Source: an uncultured Bacteroidota bacterium | GTDB taxonomy: Bacteria; Bacteroidota; Bacteroidia; Bacteroidales; F082 | Reading direction: 5' to 3' | Assembly (NCBI GenBank): GCA_903957365.1 | Contig: CAJBPB010000124.1 | Coordinates: 1-64,000, forward strand | Length of the DNA stretch: 64,000 bases | Made by a program: the position numbers and the translations under genes | Shown: piece after piece, positions 44,830 through 56,696 of the stretch | How positions within the stretch are numbered: the first letter of the stretch is position 1 | Layout of the letters: every line of letters begins with the position of its first letter | Notes under the pieces: model-generated | Database searches by the model: none | Told to the model about the DNA's origin: nothing | What the model saw: only the letters and a program-made list of their open reading frames with translations

Positions 44830-46848
44830 TTAGTATTTGGCTTTGACTTTTTCTAATATTTCCTGGTTAACAGTCACAGGATATTTTGACCTGAGTTCTT
44901 CAATCCATTGTTTCTCGAGATAAGTCTGATAATCAGAAGTGATAATTCCTTTGGCTTCAGCAAGCGCTTTTTCCTGAGGAGGCAGAATCGCTTTTACGTT
45001 TACAAATACAATGTTTTTATCAACAGTAGAATTCAGTTCACCGGACAAACCAGTTTTCCATTCAGTCATATCCACATAGTTGTTGTCACCTTTTTCAAAT
45101 TTTCCAGTTTGAATTCTTACAGATTGAATGCTGTCAGTTCTGAATTTCTCAACTATGGCAGCGTCATCGTTCAAGGTTGAAAGGATTGTTTTTACTGCAG
45201 CTGCATCATCCGGATTGGTAACAGTGAAAACGGTTGCATCTGCTCTCTCTGCCCAAACATAGTTTGCTTTGTTGGCTTCATGAAATGCAACCAGACCTGT
45301 TGAATCTTTCACAGCCTTCGACCATACTTTCTGATCAGTGAGATCGAATAATAATATTCCATCGCGATATTCCTGCATAAGACTGGCAAATTCAGGGTAT
45401 TTTGTTTCCAGTTTTGAGTCTTCATAGGCCAGACAATTTTCGGTCACGAATCCGTCATACAGTTTATAAGCATATACTTCAGGGGTAATTTTTTCCTGTT
45501 TTGATTGGTTTTTAGAAATGTACGATGCAAATTGTCCATCTGTATATACCTCTTTTCCAAGCGTAAACAAAGTATTTCTTGAAGCACGCAGTGAGGTCGC
45601 GTTGAATTTTCCTTCGGTAAGTGTAGTGTCTAAGCCAGCGATGAAAGCGACCAGACTGGCTTTTGTTTCCTTGAATTTAGATTCTTTTTTAATCTTTTGG
45701 ATTACAGCTTCTTCACTCTTTTTTGATCTTACATCCTTTGCCAAACGTTCTTTCAGTTTTTCCTTTTCTTCGTCAAATGTGCCAGGCTTCTCAACACTTA
45801 TCAGTTTGATAATGTGGAAACCGTACATTGTTTGAATAGGATCAGTAACCTGTCCGACCTGCATGGTTTTTACCGCCTGAACAAATTCAGGTACGATACG
45901 GCTCGAAGTAAATTTACTCAGTTTACCATCTCGGCTGGCTGAGCCCCTGTCTTCAGAGAACTGGCGTACAGCCTCCTCAAAACTCATGCCTTCCTCAATT
46001 TTCTTATGGATATTGTCAATTTTGTCTTTCTTTTCAACAAGGATTGCACTGTCTGAGCCTGGAGTCATGGCAACGTAAATATGCGCTACTTCAATGATTC
46101 CAACTGCATCACTTTTTTCAGTTACTTTGATTATATGATAGCCAAAATCGGTTCGGACTGGTTTGGAAATTTCGCCGATAGGTGTATTGTAAGCAGCGTT
46201 TTCAAAAGGATAAACCATATCAAATACTGAGAAATAACCCAAATCTCCTTTATTTCCCGGACGGAAAGGACTCTGGTTGGGAACAGCATCGCGATCTCTT
46301 GCCGATGGGTCATCAGAAGATTCCATGGCTACTTTCCCAAAATCTTCACCTTTGAGGATCCTGTTTCTTAAATCGTTTATCTTGTTAAAGGCTATCAAAG
46401 AATCAGCCGCTGTGGCATCTTTGTTCACTTTTATCAGAATGTGATTTGCCCTGACATCTTTCAGTTTTCGGTTATATGCCTCAAGCAATAATTCTTCGCT
46501 TACCTTGTCATCAGTAAAATATGGCTTGGCCAACTGCTCACGGTAACCACTCAATTCTTTTTGAAAAGCCTTGGAAGTGTCCATCTTAAGTTGTTCAGCC
46601 TCAAGTACTTTTAATCGAAAATTGGTATACAAATCAACATATTCTTCAAATGATTTTTTATCAATCATTTCGTTGTTAACGTTGTTTTTCTTGTAAACAT
46701 CTACAAGCTCCTTCACTGTAACTTGTTCATCTCCAACAGTCAGAAGAATTTTTTTATCCAGGCTTTTTTGTGCTTGTACACCAGTAATCGTTAATAGCAT
46801 TACCAATACCCAAATCAATCGTGCAAATCTATTCATATCAACTCTCAT
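44830..46848 (-). CDS. PpiD/SurA-like peptidyl-prolyl isomerase with two parvulin domains
   Basis: Large periplasmic foldase of 672 residues. Seen: signal peptide (about 1-26, ITGVQAQ), an N-terminal SurA-like helical domain containing ILLTVGDEQVTVKELVDVYK, a first parvulin domain at about 133-240 (VRANHILIKV, DLGYFSVFDMVYPFENAAY, DFGYHIIKVTE), a second at about 245-350 (VAHIYVAMTP, FSEDRGSASRDGKLSKF, YGFHIIKLI), then a 300-residue C-terminal part without a clear domain. It is the first of three such genes, following guaB by 62 bp. Either of two ATGs four codons apart could be the start. Confidence 0.88.
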   Translation of the reverse strand: MRVDMNRFARLIWVLVMLLTITGVQAQKSLDKKILLTVGDEQVTVKELVDVYKKNNVNNEMIDKKSFEEYVDLYTNFRLKVLEAEQLKMDTSKAFQKELSGYREQLAKPYFTDDKVSEELLLEAYNRKLKDVRANHILIKVNKDATAADSLIAFNKINDLRNRILKGEDFGKVAMESSDDPSARDRDAVPNQSPFRPGNKGDLGYFSVFDMVYPFENAAYNTPIGEISKPVRTDFGYHIIKVTEKSDAVGIIEVAHIYVAMTPGSDSAILVEKKDKIDNIHKKIEEGMSFEEAVRQFSEDRGSASRDGKLSKFTSSRIVPEFVQAVKTMQVGQVTDPIQTMYGFHIIKLISVEKPGTFDEEKEKLKERLAKDVRSKKSEEAVIQKIKKESKFKETKASLVAFIAGLDTTLTEGKFNATSLRASRNTLFTLGKEVYTDGQFASYISKNQSKQEKITPEVYAYKLYDGFVTENCLAYEDSKLETKYPEFASLMQEYRDGILLFDLTDQKVWSKAVKDSTGLVAFHEANKANYVWAERADATVFTVTNPDDAAAVKTILSTLNDDAAIVEKFRTDSIQSVRIQTGKFEKGDNNYVDMTEWKTGLSGELNSTVDKNIVFVNVKAILPPQEKALAEAKGIITSDYQTYLEKQWIEELRSKYPVTVNQEILEKVKAKY

Positions 46849-46910
46849 TTAATTAAACCTATTCAATTAATATTTACTTATCTTATTTAAAAACAATACT
46901 TTATATCTCT

Positions 46911-48707
<1,797 letters not shown>

Positions 48708-49868
48708 TTACTCGTTGAAATTCAAAGTTATAGTAACAATTTCCGGTCGGTTTCCAATGCGTACAGGTGGCCCCCAGCTACCAATTCCACTCGAAACATA
48801 AACATTTGTTTTGTCAAACTTTTTATGCCCCCAGCTCACCTGATAAACTGCTTTGGTTATATAACTCAATGGCCACATCTGTCCATGATGTGTGTGACCA
48901 GACAGCATCAGATCGATCTCGTTTTTCACTGCTTCATTGATTGCTGCAGGCTGATGATCGAGCATAATTATGGTGCTTTTTTCTTTCTTTGATGCAATAA
49001 TCTCCTCAAGAGGCTTTCGGGTTTTGCCACCAAAACGATTGCCCTGAATATCTTCTCTGCCTACGATATATACATTGTCAACGATTTCGATCATTGTGTC
49101 CCGCAACATATTGATTCCATGGGCTTCAAGATATTTAACAGCCGGTTCAACGCCTCCAATAAATTCATGGTTGCCGGTAATTCCGTAAACACCCAGAGGC
49201 GCATACAAATGGGTTAAAGTAGCACCCAGATTTTCACGTATCACAGGAGCCAGATCCTCATCAACAATATCACCTGCAAGCAAAATCAGGTCAGCATTAG
49301 TTTCATTAATCTGTTCAACAATACGTCTTATACGGTTTTTACTGACGATAGTCCCCAGGTGAATATCTGATACAACCGTAATTTTCAATTGTTTTTGGTT
49401 AGATACTTTATTTTCCAAATCTATTGTAAATGCATGTTTTCTTGGAAAAAGGGCATTGATATGACCAAATGCAATCAATAGAAACACAAAACATCCAACA
49501 CCAATTGTAATAAACCAGGGCTTCTGAATGATTGAAACAGATAGTATTTTGTCAAAAAATGGAAATAAATGATTGGCCAGCCGGAGAATGTCGATCGAAA
49601 CAACGATCAAAAACAGATAAAGCATTACAGCAAGCCAGAACGATCCAGTCCAGGTAAAAAAGTCGCTTAATGAACTTAGATAATATCGTTCCAAAACCCT
49701 GCCGATAATATAGGAAAGTGCTAAAAACCAAAATCCTATGATGTAAGTTGTTCTGAGTGGATTTCCTGGTTCAAAAGTCCGTAAACCGCGCGAGAAAATA
49801 TAGAAATTGACAAGAAGGTGGATCGAAATAACGATTCCGAAAAAGATAAGGAACTGTACTGAACGCAT
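48708..49868 (-). CDS. Membrane-anchored metallophosphoesterase
   Basis: Calcineurin-type phosphoesterase of 386 residues anchored by about four to five N-terminal TM helices (1-145). The catalytic domain (about 160-380) has the full metal-site series: VVSDIHLG, LLAGDIVDEDL, ITGNHEF, and LSGHTHHGQMWPL. The layout matches the YkuE/YaeI-like group, in which the substrate may be a lipid or nucleotide; not known here. Monocistronic. Confidence 0.88.
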   Translation of the reverse strand: MRSVQFLIFFGIVISIHLLVNFYIFSRGLRTFEPGNPLRTTYIIGFWFLALSYIIGRVLERYYLSSLSDFFTWTGSFWLAVMLYLFLIVVSIDILRLANHLFPFFDKILSVSIIQKPWFITIGVGCFVFLLIAFGHINALFPRKHAFTIDLENKVSNQKQLKITVVSDIHLGTIVSKNRIRRIVEQINETNADLILLAGDIVDEDLAPVIRENLGATLTHLYAPLGVYGITGNHEFIGGVEPAVKYLEAHGINMLRDTMIEIVDNVYIVGREDIQGNRFGGKTRKPLEEIIASKKEKSTIIMLDHQPAAINEAVKNEIDLMLSGHTHHGQMWPLSYITKAVYQVSWGHKKFDKTNVYVSSGIGSWGPPVRIGNRPEIVTITLNFNE

Positions 49869-50115
49869 ATTGATTAGTTAGGTGTGAAGACGAATTCAAA
49901 TTTCACTGATAAACAACTGATAATCCTAATTGTTTTGGTAAGTATTAAATTTGATTAGACAATGTATGTTTTATTAAACGAAATATCATTCAGGATTTGA
50001 TACAATCTTAGCCGATTTTTTATAACAGATCAGTAGTAATGATAGCTGAGATAAATCAGAATAAATGACAGATTATCAGTAGTTTGAATGACTGTTTGAT
50101 TTCACTTTCAAACAA

Positions 50116-52746
50116 TTAAATCGTAAAGGATTTTATCTGTTGCTCCAGAACTTTGATACGTGATTCAGCATCAGATTGTTTTTTTCGTTCCATTCCAACA
50201 ACTTCTTCAGGAGCACCAGCAACAAATCGTTCGTTACTCAGTTTTTTAGTCACCGAAACAAGAAAACCTTTTGTATAATTCAACTCATCGTTCAGTTTCT
50301 TTATTTCTGCTTCAATATCAATGTTTTGAGATGCAGGAATAAATAATTCTGTTGAACGGGCAACGAATCCAAAAGCGCCGTCAGGTGCAACTTCAACATG
50401 ACTTATATTGCTGATATTACATAATTTAGCGGTTATTCCATCAAAGGTTGAATCACGCTGAGAAGCCTCAGTTTTTATTTGTAATTCAATCGGCTCACGG
50501 TAAGGAATATTCTTTTCCGCACGAATTTTACGTATGCCATTGATCACCTCTTCTGCAAAACCAAACTGATTCAAAATGGTTTGGTCAAAAGATTGGGAAA
50601 CAGGTATCTGCGTTATAATAATATCATCACCTTCATTTCTTTCACCCAAATGATGCCATATTTCTTCGGTAATAAAAGGCATAAACGGATGTAACAATTT
50701 CATAAGATTTTCGAAAAACCCAATCGTTGCTTCAAAAGTTGTCTGATCAATGGGTTGATTCATCGCCGGTTTGATCATTTCGAGGTACCAGGAACAGAAA
50801 TCATCCCATGCAAGTTTGTACAATGTCATCAGTGCATCAGAAAGGCGGTATTTTTCAAAATGCTCCTCCGCTTCGGCAATAGCCTGATTCATTCTGGCAT
50901 TAAACCACTTTACTGCAATTACTGACGTTTCAGGCTGCTGAATTGAGTTATCACTTTTCCAGCCTTTTACAAGTCGCAAGGCATTCCATATTTTGTTGCT
51001 GAAATTACGTCCCTGCTCACACAATGAATCATCAAAAGGTAAATCATTACCTGCCGGTGCGGTCAACAGCATTCCTACACGTACTCCATCGGCACCAAAC
51101 TGATCAATCAGGTCAATAGGATCGGGTGAATTACCCAGTGTTTTTGACATTTTCCGGCCTGATTTGTCACGAACAATACCTGTAAAATAGACATTGGAAA
51201 ATGGGATTTCATTCCTGTATTCCAATCCTGCAATAATCATACGTGCAACCCAGAAGAAAATGATATCGGGTGCAGTAACCAGATCATTGGTAGGATAATA
51301 ATATTTAATCTCTTCATTTTCAGGATTCCTGATGCCGTCAAAAACCGATATCGGCCATAACCATGATGAAAACCATGTATCAACAACATCTTCATCCTGT
51401 TTTAAATCGTTCAAAGTGAATTCAGTTTCAGGATTCGCTGCTTTCAATTGTTCAAAAGCAAGTTGTTTTGATTTGGCAACCACCATTTCACCATTTGGCA
51501 GGTAATAAACGGGAATCTGCTGTCCCCACCATAACTGGCGCGATATGCACCAATCTTTTACATTTTCCATCCAGTGACGGTAAATGTTCTTGAATTTGGC
51601 AGGATGAAATTTTATTGTATCATTTTCAACAACTTCAAGCGCAGGCTTCGCCAGTTCTTCCATTTTCATGAACCATTGCAGCGAAAGTTTTGGTTCAATT
51701 ACAACATCAGTTCGTTCTGAAAAACCAATTTTATTTGTATAATCTTCCGTTTTTACCAGATTTTCGGATTGCAGCAACAACGGAATAATTTGTTTACGGG
51801 CTTCAAAACGGTCAATTCCCACCAATAAAGTCGCAGCATCACTTAAGGTTCCGTTCTGATTGAAAATATCAATCGTTGGAAGTTTATGCTTGATGCCAAT
51901 ATAATAGTCATTGATATCATGGGCTGGTGTGATTTTCAATGCACCTGTACCGAATTTGCGGTCAACATATTCATCAATTATGATTGGAATCGGGCGATTG
52001 ATTAGTGGAACAAGTACTTTTTTGCCATGAAATTTCGTGTATCTTTCGTCATGAGGATGAACGCAGATTGCTGTATCGCCTAAAATTGTTTCAGGTCGGG
52101 TGGTCGCAATGGTGATAAAATCATTTTCACCTTCAAGTTGATATCGGATGTAATATAATTTTGACTTTACCTCTTTATACAGAACTTCTTCGTCTGATAC
52201 AGCGGTCAAGGCCTGCGGGTCCCAGTTGACCATACGGACACCGCGATATATCAGGTTTTTATTATATAAATCAATGAAAGTATCAATCACAGATTCGGAA
52301 AGTTTTTCATCCATTGTGAAAGCTGTGCGGTCCCAATCGCAGGAGGCGCCAAGTTTTTTCAGTTGTTCCAGAATGATGCCTCCGTGTTTTTCGCGCCATT
52401 CCCAGGCATACTGCATAAACTCATCACGTGTAATCGAGGCTTTGTCTATTCCATCCTGTTTCAGTTTGTTAACTACTTTGGCCTCAGTGGCAATGGAAGC
52501 ATGGTCAGTGCCGGGGACCCAGCAGGCATTTTTTCCCTGCATTCTTGCACGCCTTACCAGAACATCCTGAATTGTATTGTTGAGCATATGACCCATATGT
52601 AAGACACCCGTAACATTTGGCGGTGGAATTACAATCGTAAATGGTTCGCGTTCATCCGGAACCGAATGAAAATATCCTTTGGCTATCCAATGTGAATACC
52701 ATTTGTTTTCTGTTGTTGAAGGGTCGTATTTGCTGCTGATTTCCAT
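50116..52746 (-). CDS. valS: Valyl-tRNA synthetase
   Basis: Class I synthetase charging tRNA-Val. The 876 residues are the normal length. Seen: HIGH-type HMGH at 50-53 in [15 protein letters not shown], the CP1 editing domain with [22 protein letters not shown]-type [13 protein letters not shown] at about 525-540, an anticodon-binding helical domain with [12 protein letters not shown], and the C-terminal coiled coil (about 810-876; [10 protein letters not shown]-like [14 protein letters not shown]) specific to ValS. Monocistronic with its own promoter box. Confidence 0.97.
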   Translation of the reverse strand: MEISSKYDPSTTENKWYSHWIAKGYFHSVPDEREPFTIVIPPPNVTGVLHMGHMLNNTIQDVLVRRARMQGKNACWVPGTDHASIATEAKVVNKLKQDGIDKASITRDEFMQYAWEWREKHGGIILEQLKKLGASCDWDRTAFTMDEKLSESVIDTFIDLYNKNLIYRGVRMVNWDPQALTAVSDEEVLYKEVKSKLYYIRYQLEGENDFITIATTRPETILGDTAICVHPHDERYTKFHGKKVLVPLINRPIPIIIDEYVDRKFGTGALKITPAHDINDYYIGIKHKLPTIDIFNQNGTLSDAATLLVGIDRFEARKQIIPLLLQSENLVKTEDYTNKIGFSERTDVVIEPKLSLQWFMKMEELAKPALEVVENDTIKFHPAKFKNIYRHWMENVKDWCISRQLWWGQQIPVYYLPNGEMVVAKSKQLAFEQLKAANPETEFTLNDLKQDEDVVDTWFSSWLWPISVFDGIRNPENEEIKYYYPTNDLVTAPDIIFFWVARMIIAGLEYRNEIPFSNVYFTGIVRDKSGRKMSKTLGNSPDPIDLIDQFGADGVRVGMLLTAPAGNDLPFDDSLCEQGRNFSNKIWNALRLVKGWKSDNSIQQPETSVIAVKWFNARMNQAIAEAEEHFEKYRLSDALMTLYKLAWDDFCSWYLEMIKPAMNQPIDQTTFEATIGFFENLMKLLHPFMPFITEEIWHHLGERNEGDDIIITQIPVSQSFDQTILNQFGFAEEVINGIRKIRAEKNIPYREPIELQIKTEASQRDSTFDGITAKLCNISNISHVEVAPDGAFGFVARSTELFIPASQNIDIEAEIKKLNDELNYTKGFLVSVTKKLSNERFVAGAPEEVVGMERKKQSDAESRIKVLEQQIKSFTI

Positions 52747-52781
52747 AAATAATGAGGCACTAGTAGTGTAAAAATGAGGCG

Positions 52782-52789
52782 CAAAAATA
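52782..52789 (-). promoter_or_regulatory. Bacteroidota -7 box for valS
   Basis: Minus strand reads TATTTTTG, a match to TAnnTTTG, 35 bp before the valS ATG. Confidence 0.6.
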
Positions 52790-52932
52790 GGAAAAAAAGT
52801 AAGCTGTCACTCGATTGAAACAAAGTGAATGATAGTTCAGGGTAAACAAAAGTCGTTGTTCAGTATATAAAGTGCACCATTACTCTATTAACAAACACAA
52901 TGTAATGTTGTGGTTTTTTTTGTTGAACACAG

Positions 52933-53472
52933 CTATTTTTTGTCAAGCAGTTCGAGTTGTTCCATTCCGTCAATCTTCATCGTTTTAGATAATCTGCCGA
53001 TGGTCTGTAGATCAATATTGCCTGAGAAATTCATCACGACTACATTGTTCATCTGCCGCGCAACCATAATCATTTCATTGATTTGGGTATCACTGGTTTT
53101 CTTAATGAAAAACTTTACTGTCCTGTCTTTTTCCTGCACTGACATCAATTCGGAAAAAGCATTATTTCTAAGCACAGCTTTTGTTTCACCTTCCAGATCG
53201 ATATTACTTTTATGGAGTGAATCACTCAAAATGATAATTTTAAGTGATTTAAGTTGATTTACCACCTCATTAATTTCTTTCACTTTTGGATCTGTTGATT
53301 GTTCACTGACACCGGCGACCAGTTTAAACATTTCAGGTGTAAAGCTGATGGTGGTAATGTAATCTTTGCCCGCATACTGATCAAACATTTTATCGATGGA
53401 AGTATTTTGTGCTTTCAGGTTTAGCGTGAAAAACGCGATCAAACCAATTGTGCATGCGAATGAAAGTTTCAT
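52933..53472 (-). CDS. DUF4252-domain secreted protein
   Basis: Secreted protein of 179 residues from a family found mainly in Bacteroidota, function unknown. Seen: signal peptide about 1-22 (FFTLNLKAQ), IDKMFDQYAGKDYITTISFTP, and a C-terminal half ending in the family pattern MIMVARQMNNVVVMNFSGNI with DLQTIGRLSK. Some relatives are linked to ECF sigma/anti-sigma loci; none is adjacent here. The ATG at 53472 is used because a promoter box lies at 53490-53497, between it and an upstream in-frame TTG (53508). Confidence 0.85.
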   Translation of the reverse strand: MKLSFACTIGLIAFFTLNLKAQNTSIDKMFDQYAGKDYITTISFTPEMFKLVAGVSEQSTDPKVKEINEVVNQLKSLKIIILSDSLHKSNIDLEGETKAVLRNNAFSELMSVQEKDRTVKFFIKKTSDTQINEMIMVARQMNNVVVMNFSGNIDLQTIGRLSKTMKIDGMEQLELLDKK

Positions 53473-53489
53473 ATTGTTTTTTTTTATGT

Positions 53490-53497
53490 CAAAAATA
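53490..53497 (-). promoter_or_regulatory. Bacteroidota -7 box for the DUF4252 gene; sets its start
   Basis: Minus strand reads TATTTTTG, a match to TAnnTTTG, 17 bp before the ATG at 53472 and downstream of the alternative TTG. Confidence 0.6.
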
Positions 53498-53709
53498 CGA
53501 TATCTCAAGTCCTTTTAAATGGTTTTAACTTCAATTAACAATATTATTTGTCACTATAATTATTTTCATTATCCTTATCTGTATTCAATAATTTTTGTTC
53601 ATCTTTACCCCGCAAAAGAAATCTGATCCTTATTTACTACAGGATGTTTCTTTAAAATTCAGGAAATTTTATATCAAATAAGTATAAACCATAACAAATT
53701 CAGACATTT

Positions 53710-55554
53710 ATGTTAAAAGAACATCCCAAAGGACTACTTGTGGCGTTTTTCACCAATATGGGCGAACGTTTCGGGTTTTACACCATGATGGCAATTCTTG
53801 TCATGTTTTTGCAGGCGCGCTATGGCTTAGATGCTGAAGCAGCCGGCAGTTATTATTCATGGTTTTATTTCGCCATTTATGCACTTGCCTTAATTGGTGG
53901 TTTAATAGCCGACTATACAAAGAAATACAAAACTGTAATTCTGGCCGGGCAAATAATCATGTTTATCGGTTATTGTATTATTGCTATTCCGGGATCTGAT
54001 TTATGGATATCAGTATCAGCATTATTTGTGATTGCGCTTGGTAATGGATTGTTTAAAGGGAATCTTCAGGCTGTTGTCGGACAAATGTATGACAATGATA
54101 AATACAGAAAATTCCGTGACAGTGCTTTCATGATATTCTATATGGGTATCAATGTCGGTGCCTTCTTTGCTCCGTTTGTTGCAAAAGGCGTTAAAGTATG
54201 GTGGCTAAAAACCAACGGTTATCTTGAAAATGGTAATTTACCCTCACTATGCCATCAATATTTAGACAAAGCGAATCCTATCAGTGAAAAAAGCCTTGCG
54301 CAATTACAATCCTTTGCCAATGCTTCCATTATTCCTGAGGGAGGAAAATCAGCAGCCGATCTAAGTCTTTTTGCTGCAGACTATATCAAGGTATTTTCGA
54401 CAGGTTATAATTATGCATTTGGTATTGCAGCAGGTGCAATGATCGTTTCAATGATCATTTATCTTATTTTCAATAAATTAATTCCGGCCAAGGACAAAGA
54501 GATTGTTGTTGAAACAAAGGCAGGAGACAAACCAACTGTAAATTTGGGAAGTAATTTAAAAGCGATCCTGATCTCAGGTGGATTAATGATCGTTGTTGCA
54601 TTGGGCTTTCACCTGGCAGATAATTATACCGACATCAGTGATATTAACTATAAACTGGGGCTTGCAGTCGGGTTGTTTGTTGGTTTTGTTACAATGATTT
54701 TTCAGATGTCAACAAAAGAAGAACGTCCCAGGGTAACAGCCTTAAGTCTGGTTTTTATTGTGGTTATATTTTTCTGGATGTCGTTCCATCAAAACGGACT
54801 CACTTTGACCATGTTCGCCCGGGATTATACAGCAGTCTTGGTAAGTCCTTTTACAAACCTTTTCTTTGATATGTGGTCCATTTTATCTGTTATTGGTGCC
54901 ATTGCCGGATCAGCCTTATTATTCTTCAACAAAAAAGGGACTACAAAAATTATCGGTGCCATTATGTTCGTCGGATTTGGTTTGCTTTGTTATTATTTTG
55001 CATCAACCAGCCCGGAATTAAATACCATCTCACCTGAAGTATTCCAATCATTCAATCCTTTGTTTATTGTAGCATTGACACCTCTTGTAATGGGCTTTTT
55101 TGCCTATTTGAATAAAAGGGGAAAAGAACCATCCTCACCCCGTAAAATTGGGATGGGAATGATTATCGCCGCATTTGGATTCATTGTTGTACTTATTGCC
55201 TCCTTGAATTTGGTTTCGCCTTACGAACTGAATGGCGCCGCTGTGGAAGAATCGATGAGAGTAAGTCCTTACTGGTTAATGAGTTCATATCTTATTCTTA
55301 CCGTCGCCGAACTGTTTTTAAGTCCAATCGGATTATCATTTGTATCAAAAGTTGCTCCAGCGCGTTTTCAGGGATTGATGCAGGGAGGCTGGCTACTTGC
55401 AACAGCAATCGGCAATAAATTTTTGTTTGTCGGTAGTTTAATGTGGGGAAAAATCGATTTGTTTATGCTCTGGGGTATATTTATTATTTGTTGTTTCCTC
55501 GCAGCCATCTTCATTTTCTCAATTATGAAACGACTCGAAAGCGCAACGAAATAG
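53710..55554 (+). CDS. POT-family proton-coupled oligopeptide transporter
   Basis: Inner-membrane MFS transporter of the PTR2/POT family, which imports di- and tripeptides with protons. The 614 residues contain about 14 hydrophobic segments, including the extra pair seen in bacterial members. The signature ExERFGFY in NMGERFGFYTMMA (Glu19, Arg20) is intact, as is GNGLFKGNLQAVVGQMYD. A loop of about 80 residues (about 160-240) after the sixth helix is longer than in E. coli DtpA-like proteins and is typical of the Bacteroidota forms. Monocistronic with a strong terminator. Confidence 0.9.
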   Translation: MLKEHPKGLLVAFFTNMGERFGFYTMMAILVMFLQARYGLDAEAAGSYYSWFYFAIYALALIGGLIADYTKKYKTVILAGQIIMFIGYCIIAIPGSDLWISVSALFVIALGNGLFKGNLQAVVGQMYDNDKYRKFRDSAFMIFYMGINVGAFFAPFVAKGVKVWWLKTNGYLENGNLPSLCHQYLDKANPISEKSLAQLQSFANASIIPEGGKSAADLSLFAADYIKVFSTGYNYAFGIAAGAMIVSMIIYLIFNKLIPAKDKEIVVETKAGDKPTVNLGSNLKAILISGGLMIVVALGFHLADNYTDISDINYKLGLAVGLFVGFVTMIFQMSTKEERPRVTALSLVFIVVIFFWMSFHQNGLTLTMFARDYTAVLVSPFTNLFFDMWSILSVIGAIAGSALLFFNKKGTTKIIGAIMFVGFGLLCYYFASTSPELNTISPEVFQSFNPLFIVALTPLVMGFFAYLNKRGKEPSSPRKIGMGMIIAAFGFIVVLIASLNLVSPYELNGAAVEESMRVSPYWLMSSYLILTVAELFLSPIGLSFVSKVAPARFQGLMQGGWLLATAIGNKFLFVGSLMWGKIDLFMLWGIFIICCFLAAIFIFSIMKRLESATK

Positions 55555-55576
55555 ACTATTATTATTTTCTAATCAT

Positions 55577-55609
55577 AAAAGCCTGCTTATTCGTTGAGCG
55601 GGCTTTTTT
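55577..55609 (+). terminator. Rho-independent terminator after the POT transporter gene
   Basis: AAAAGCCTGCT pairs with AGCGGGCTTTT (one G-T wobble) around an 11-nt loop, followed by T; 22 bp after the stop. Confidence 0.85.
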
Positions 55610-55643
55610 GATTTACTTTACCAACAATTTTTACCTTCGCAAT

Positions 55644-56600
55644 ATGAATGAATCATCAGCCATTTATCCATGGGGAAATAATCGCCGCTTTAACAGTTAC
55701 GCTGAATATTTTAAAAAACTGTTTGGTGGAAGGGTGCAGAAAATAAGCGTAGATGCAGGCTTCACCTGTCCAAACCGGGATGGTAGTAAAGGAAAGGGCG
55801 GTTGTACTTTTTGTAACAATGATGCTTTTAATCCTTCCTATTGTCAGCCAAAAAAAACCATCCGTCAGCAGATTGAGGAAGGTATTGTGTTTCATCGGAA
55901 AAGGTACCGGCGGGCAAAAAACTATCTTGTTTATTTTCAGGCTTATACAAATACTTATATGCCAATTGCCAGTCTGGAGACATTATACAGTGAAGCTTTA
56001 AGTTGTGAAGGGGTTGTTGGTCTTGTGATCGGAACCCGCCCCGATTGTATCAATGAAGAAATTATAAAGCTCTTACAGAATTTGCAACAAAAGGCATATA
56101 TCATGCTTGAGTTTGGTGTGGAATCAATTTATGACGAAACACTATTACGTGTTAACCGGGGTCATGATTTTGCTCAATCGAAACAGGCCATTGAAATGGC
56201 TTCAGCAGCGGGATTGCCTTGTGGTGGTCATTTTATTTTTGGTTTGCCAGGTGAAACCCGATTACAAATGCTTGAATCAATTGATGTTATAAATAGACTC
56301 CCCTTGCAAACCATTAAATTTCATCAGCTTCAGATTTTTAAAAACACTGTTATGGCGAAAGAATATATGGATGATTCTTCTCAGTTTCAGCTTTTCGATC
56401 TTGACAGTTATATTGATTTCATTGTGGAAGTGACCGAGCGACTTAATCCTGTTTTTAAGATTGAACGATTTGCAGGTGAAGTTCCTCCACGTTTTTTAGA
56501 GTCAACTGCCTGGAATAATGTTCGTTATGATAATGTTTTGGTATTAATAGAAAATAAAATGGAGAATCTTAATACATTTCAAGGAAAAAAATATCATTAA
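55644..56600 (+). CDS. Radical SAM protein, TIGR01212/YhcC family
   Basis: Radical SAM protein of 318 residues, function unknown. Seen: Cys42, Cys54 and Cys57 as CX11CX2C in TCPNRDGSKGKGGCTFC, the cluster motif characteristic of this family in place of the usual CX3CX2C; YFQAYTNTY; GTRPDCI; LEFGVESI; NRGH; and GGHFIFGLPGET. ATG at 55644 gives the family N-terminus; the longer frame runs back through the upstream gene and terminator. A near-consensus TACCTTCG at 55632-55639 lies just upstream. Role in RNA or protein modification is possible but unproven. Confidence 0.88.
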   Translation: MNESSAIYPWGNNRRFNSYAEYFKKLFGGRVQKISVDAGFTCPNRDGSKGKGGCTFCNNDAFNPSYCQPKKTIRQQIEEGIVFHRKRYRRAKNYLVYFQAYTNTYMPIASLETLYSEALSCEGVVGLVIGTRPDCINEEIIKLLQNLQQKAYIMLEFGVESIYDETLLRVNRGHDFAQSKQAIEMASAAGLPCGGHFIFGLPGETRLQMLESIDVINRLPLQTIKFHQLQIFKNTVMAKEYMDDSSQFQLFDLDSYIDFIVEVTERLNPVFKIERFAGEVPPRFLESTAWNNVRYDNVLVLIENKMENLNTFQGKKYH

Positions 56601-56696
56601 CAATTTATTTTTCCTATTTTTATGCTCTTTAAAAGCGTTATCGCAATACGGTAAATATGAATGTTTTCAATCAATTATTAACTTAAAACTCTAATT

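Noticed and set aside
52890-52920. Terminator after the DUF4252 gene
   Set aside because: The CACAA/TTGTG hairpin with its T run reads rightward, while both neighbouring genes run leftward, and the stem is only 5 bp.
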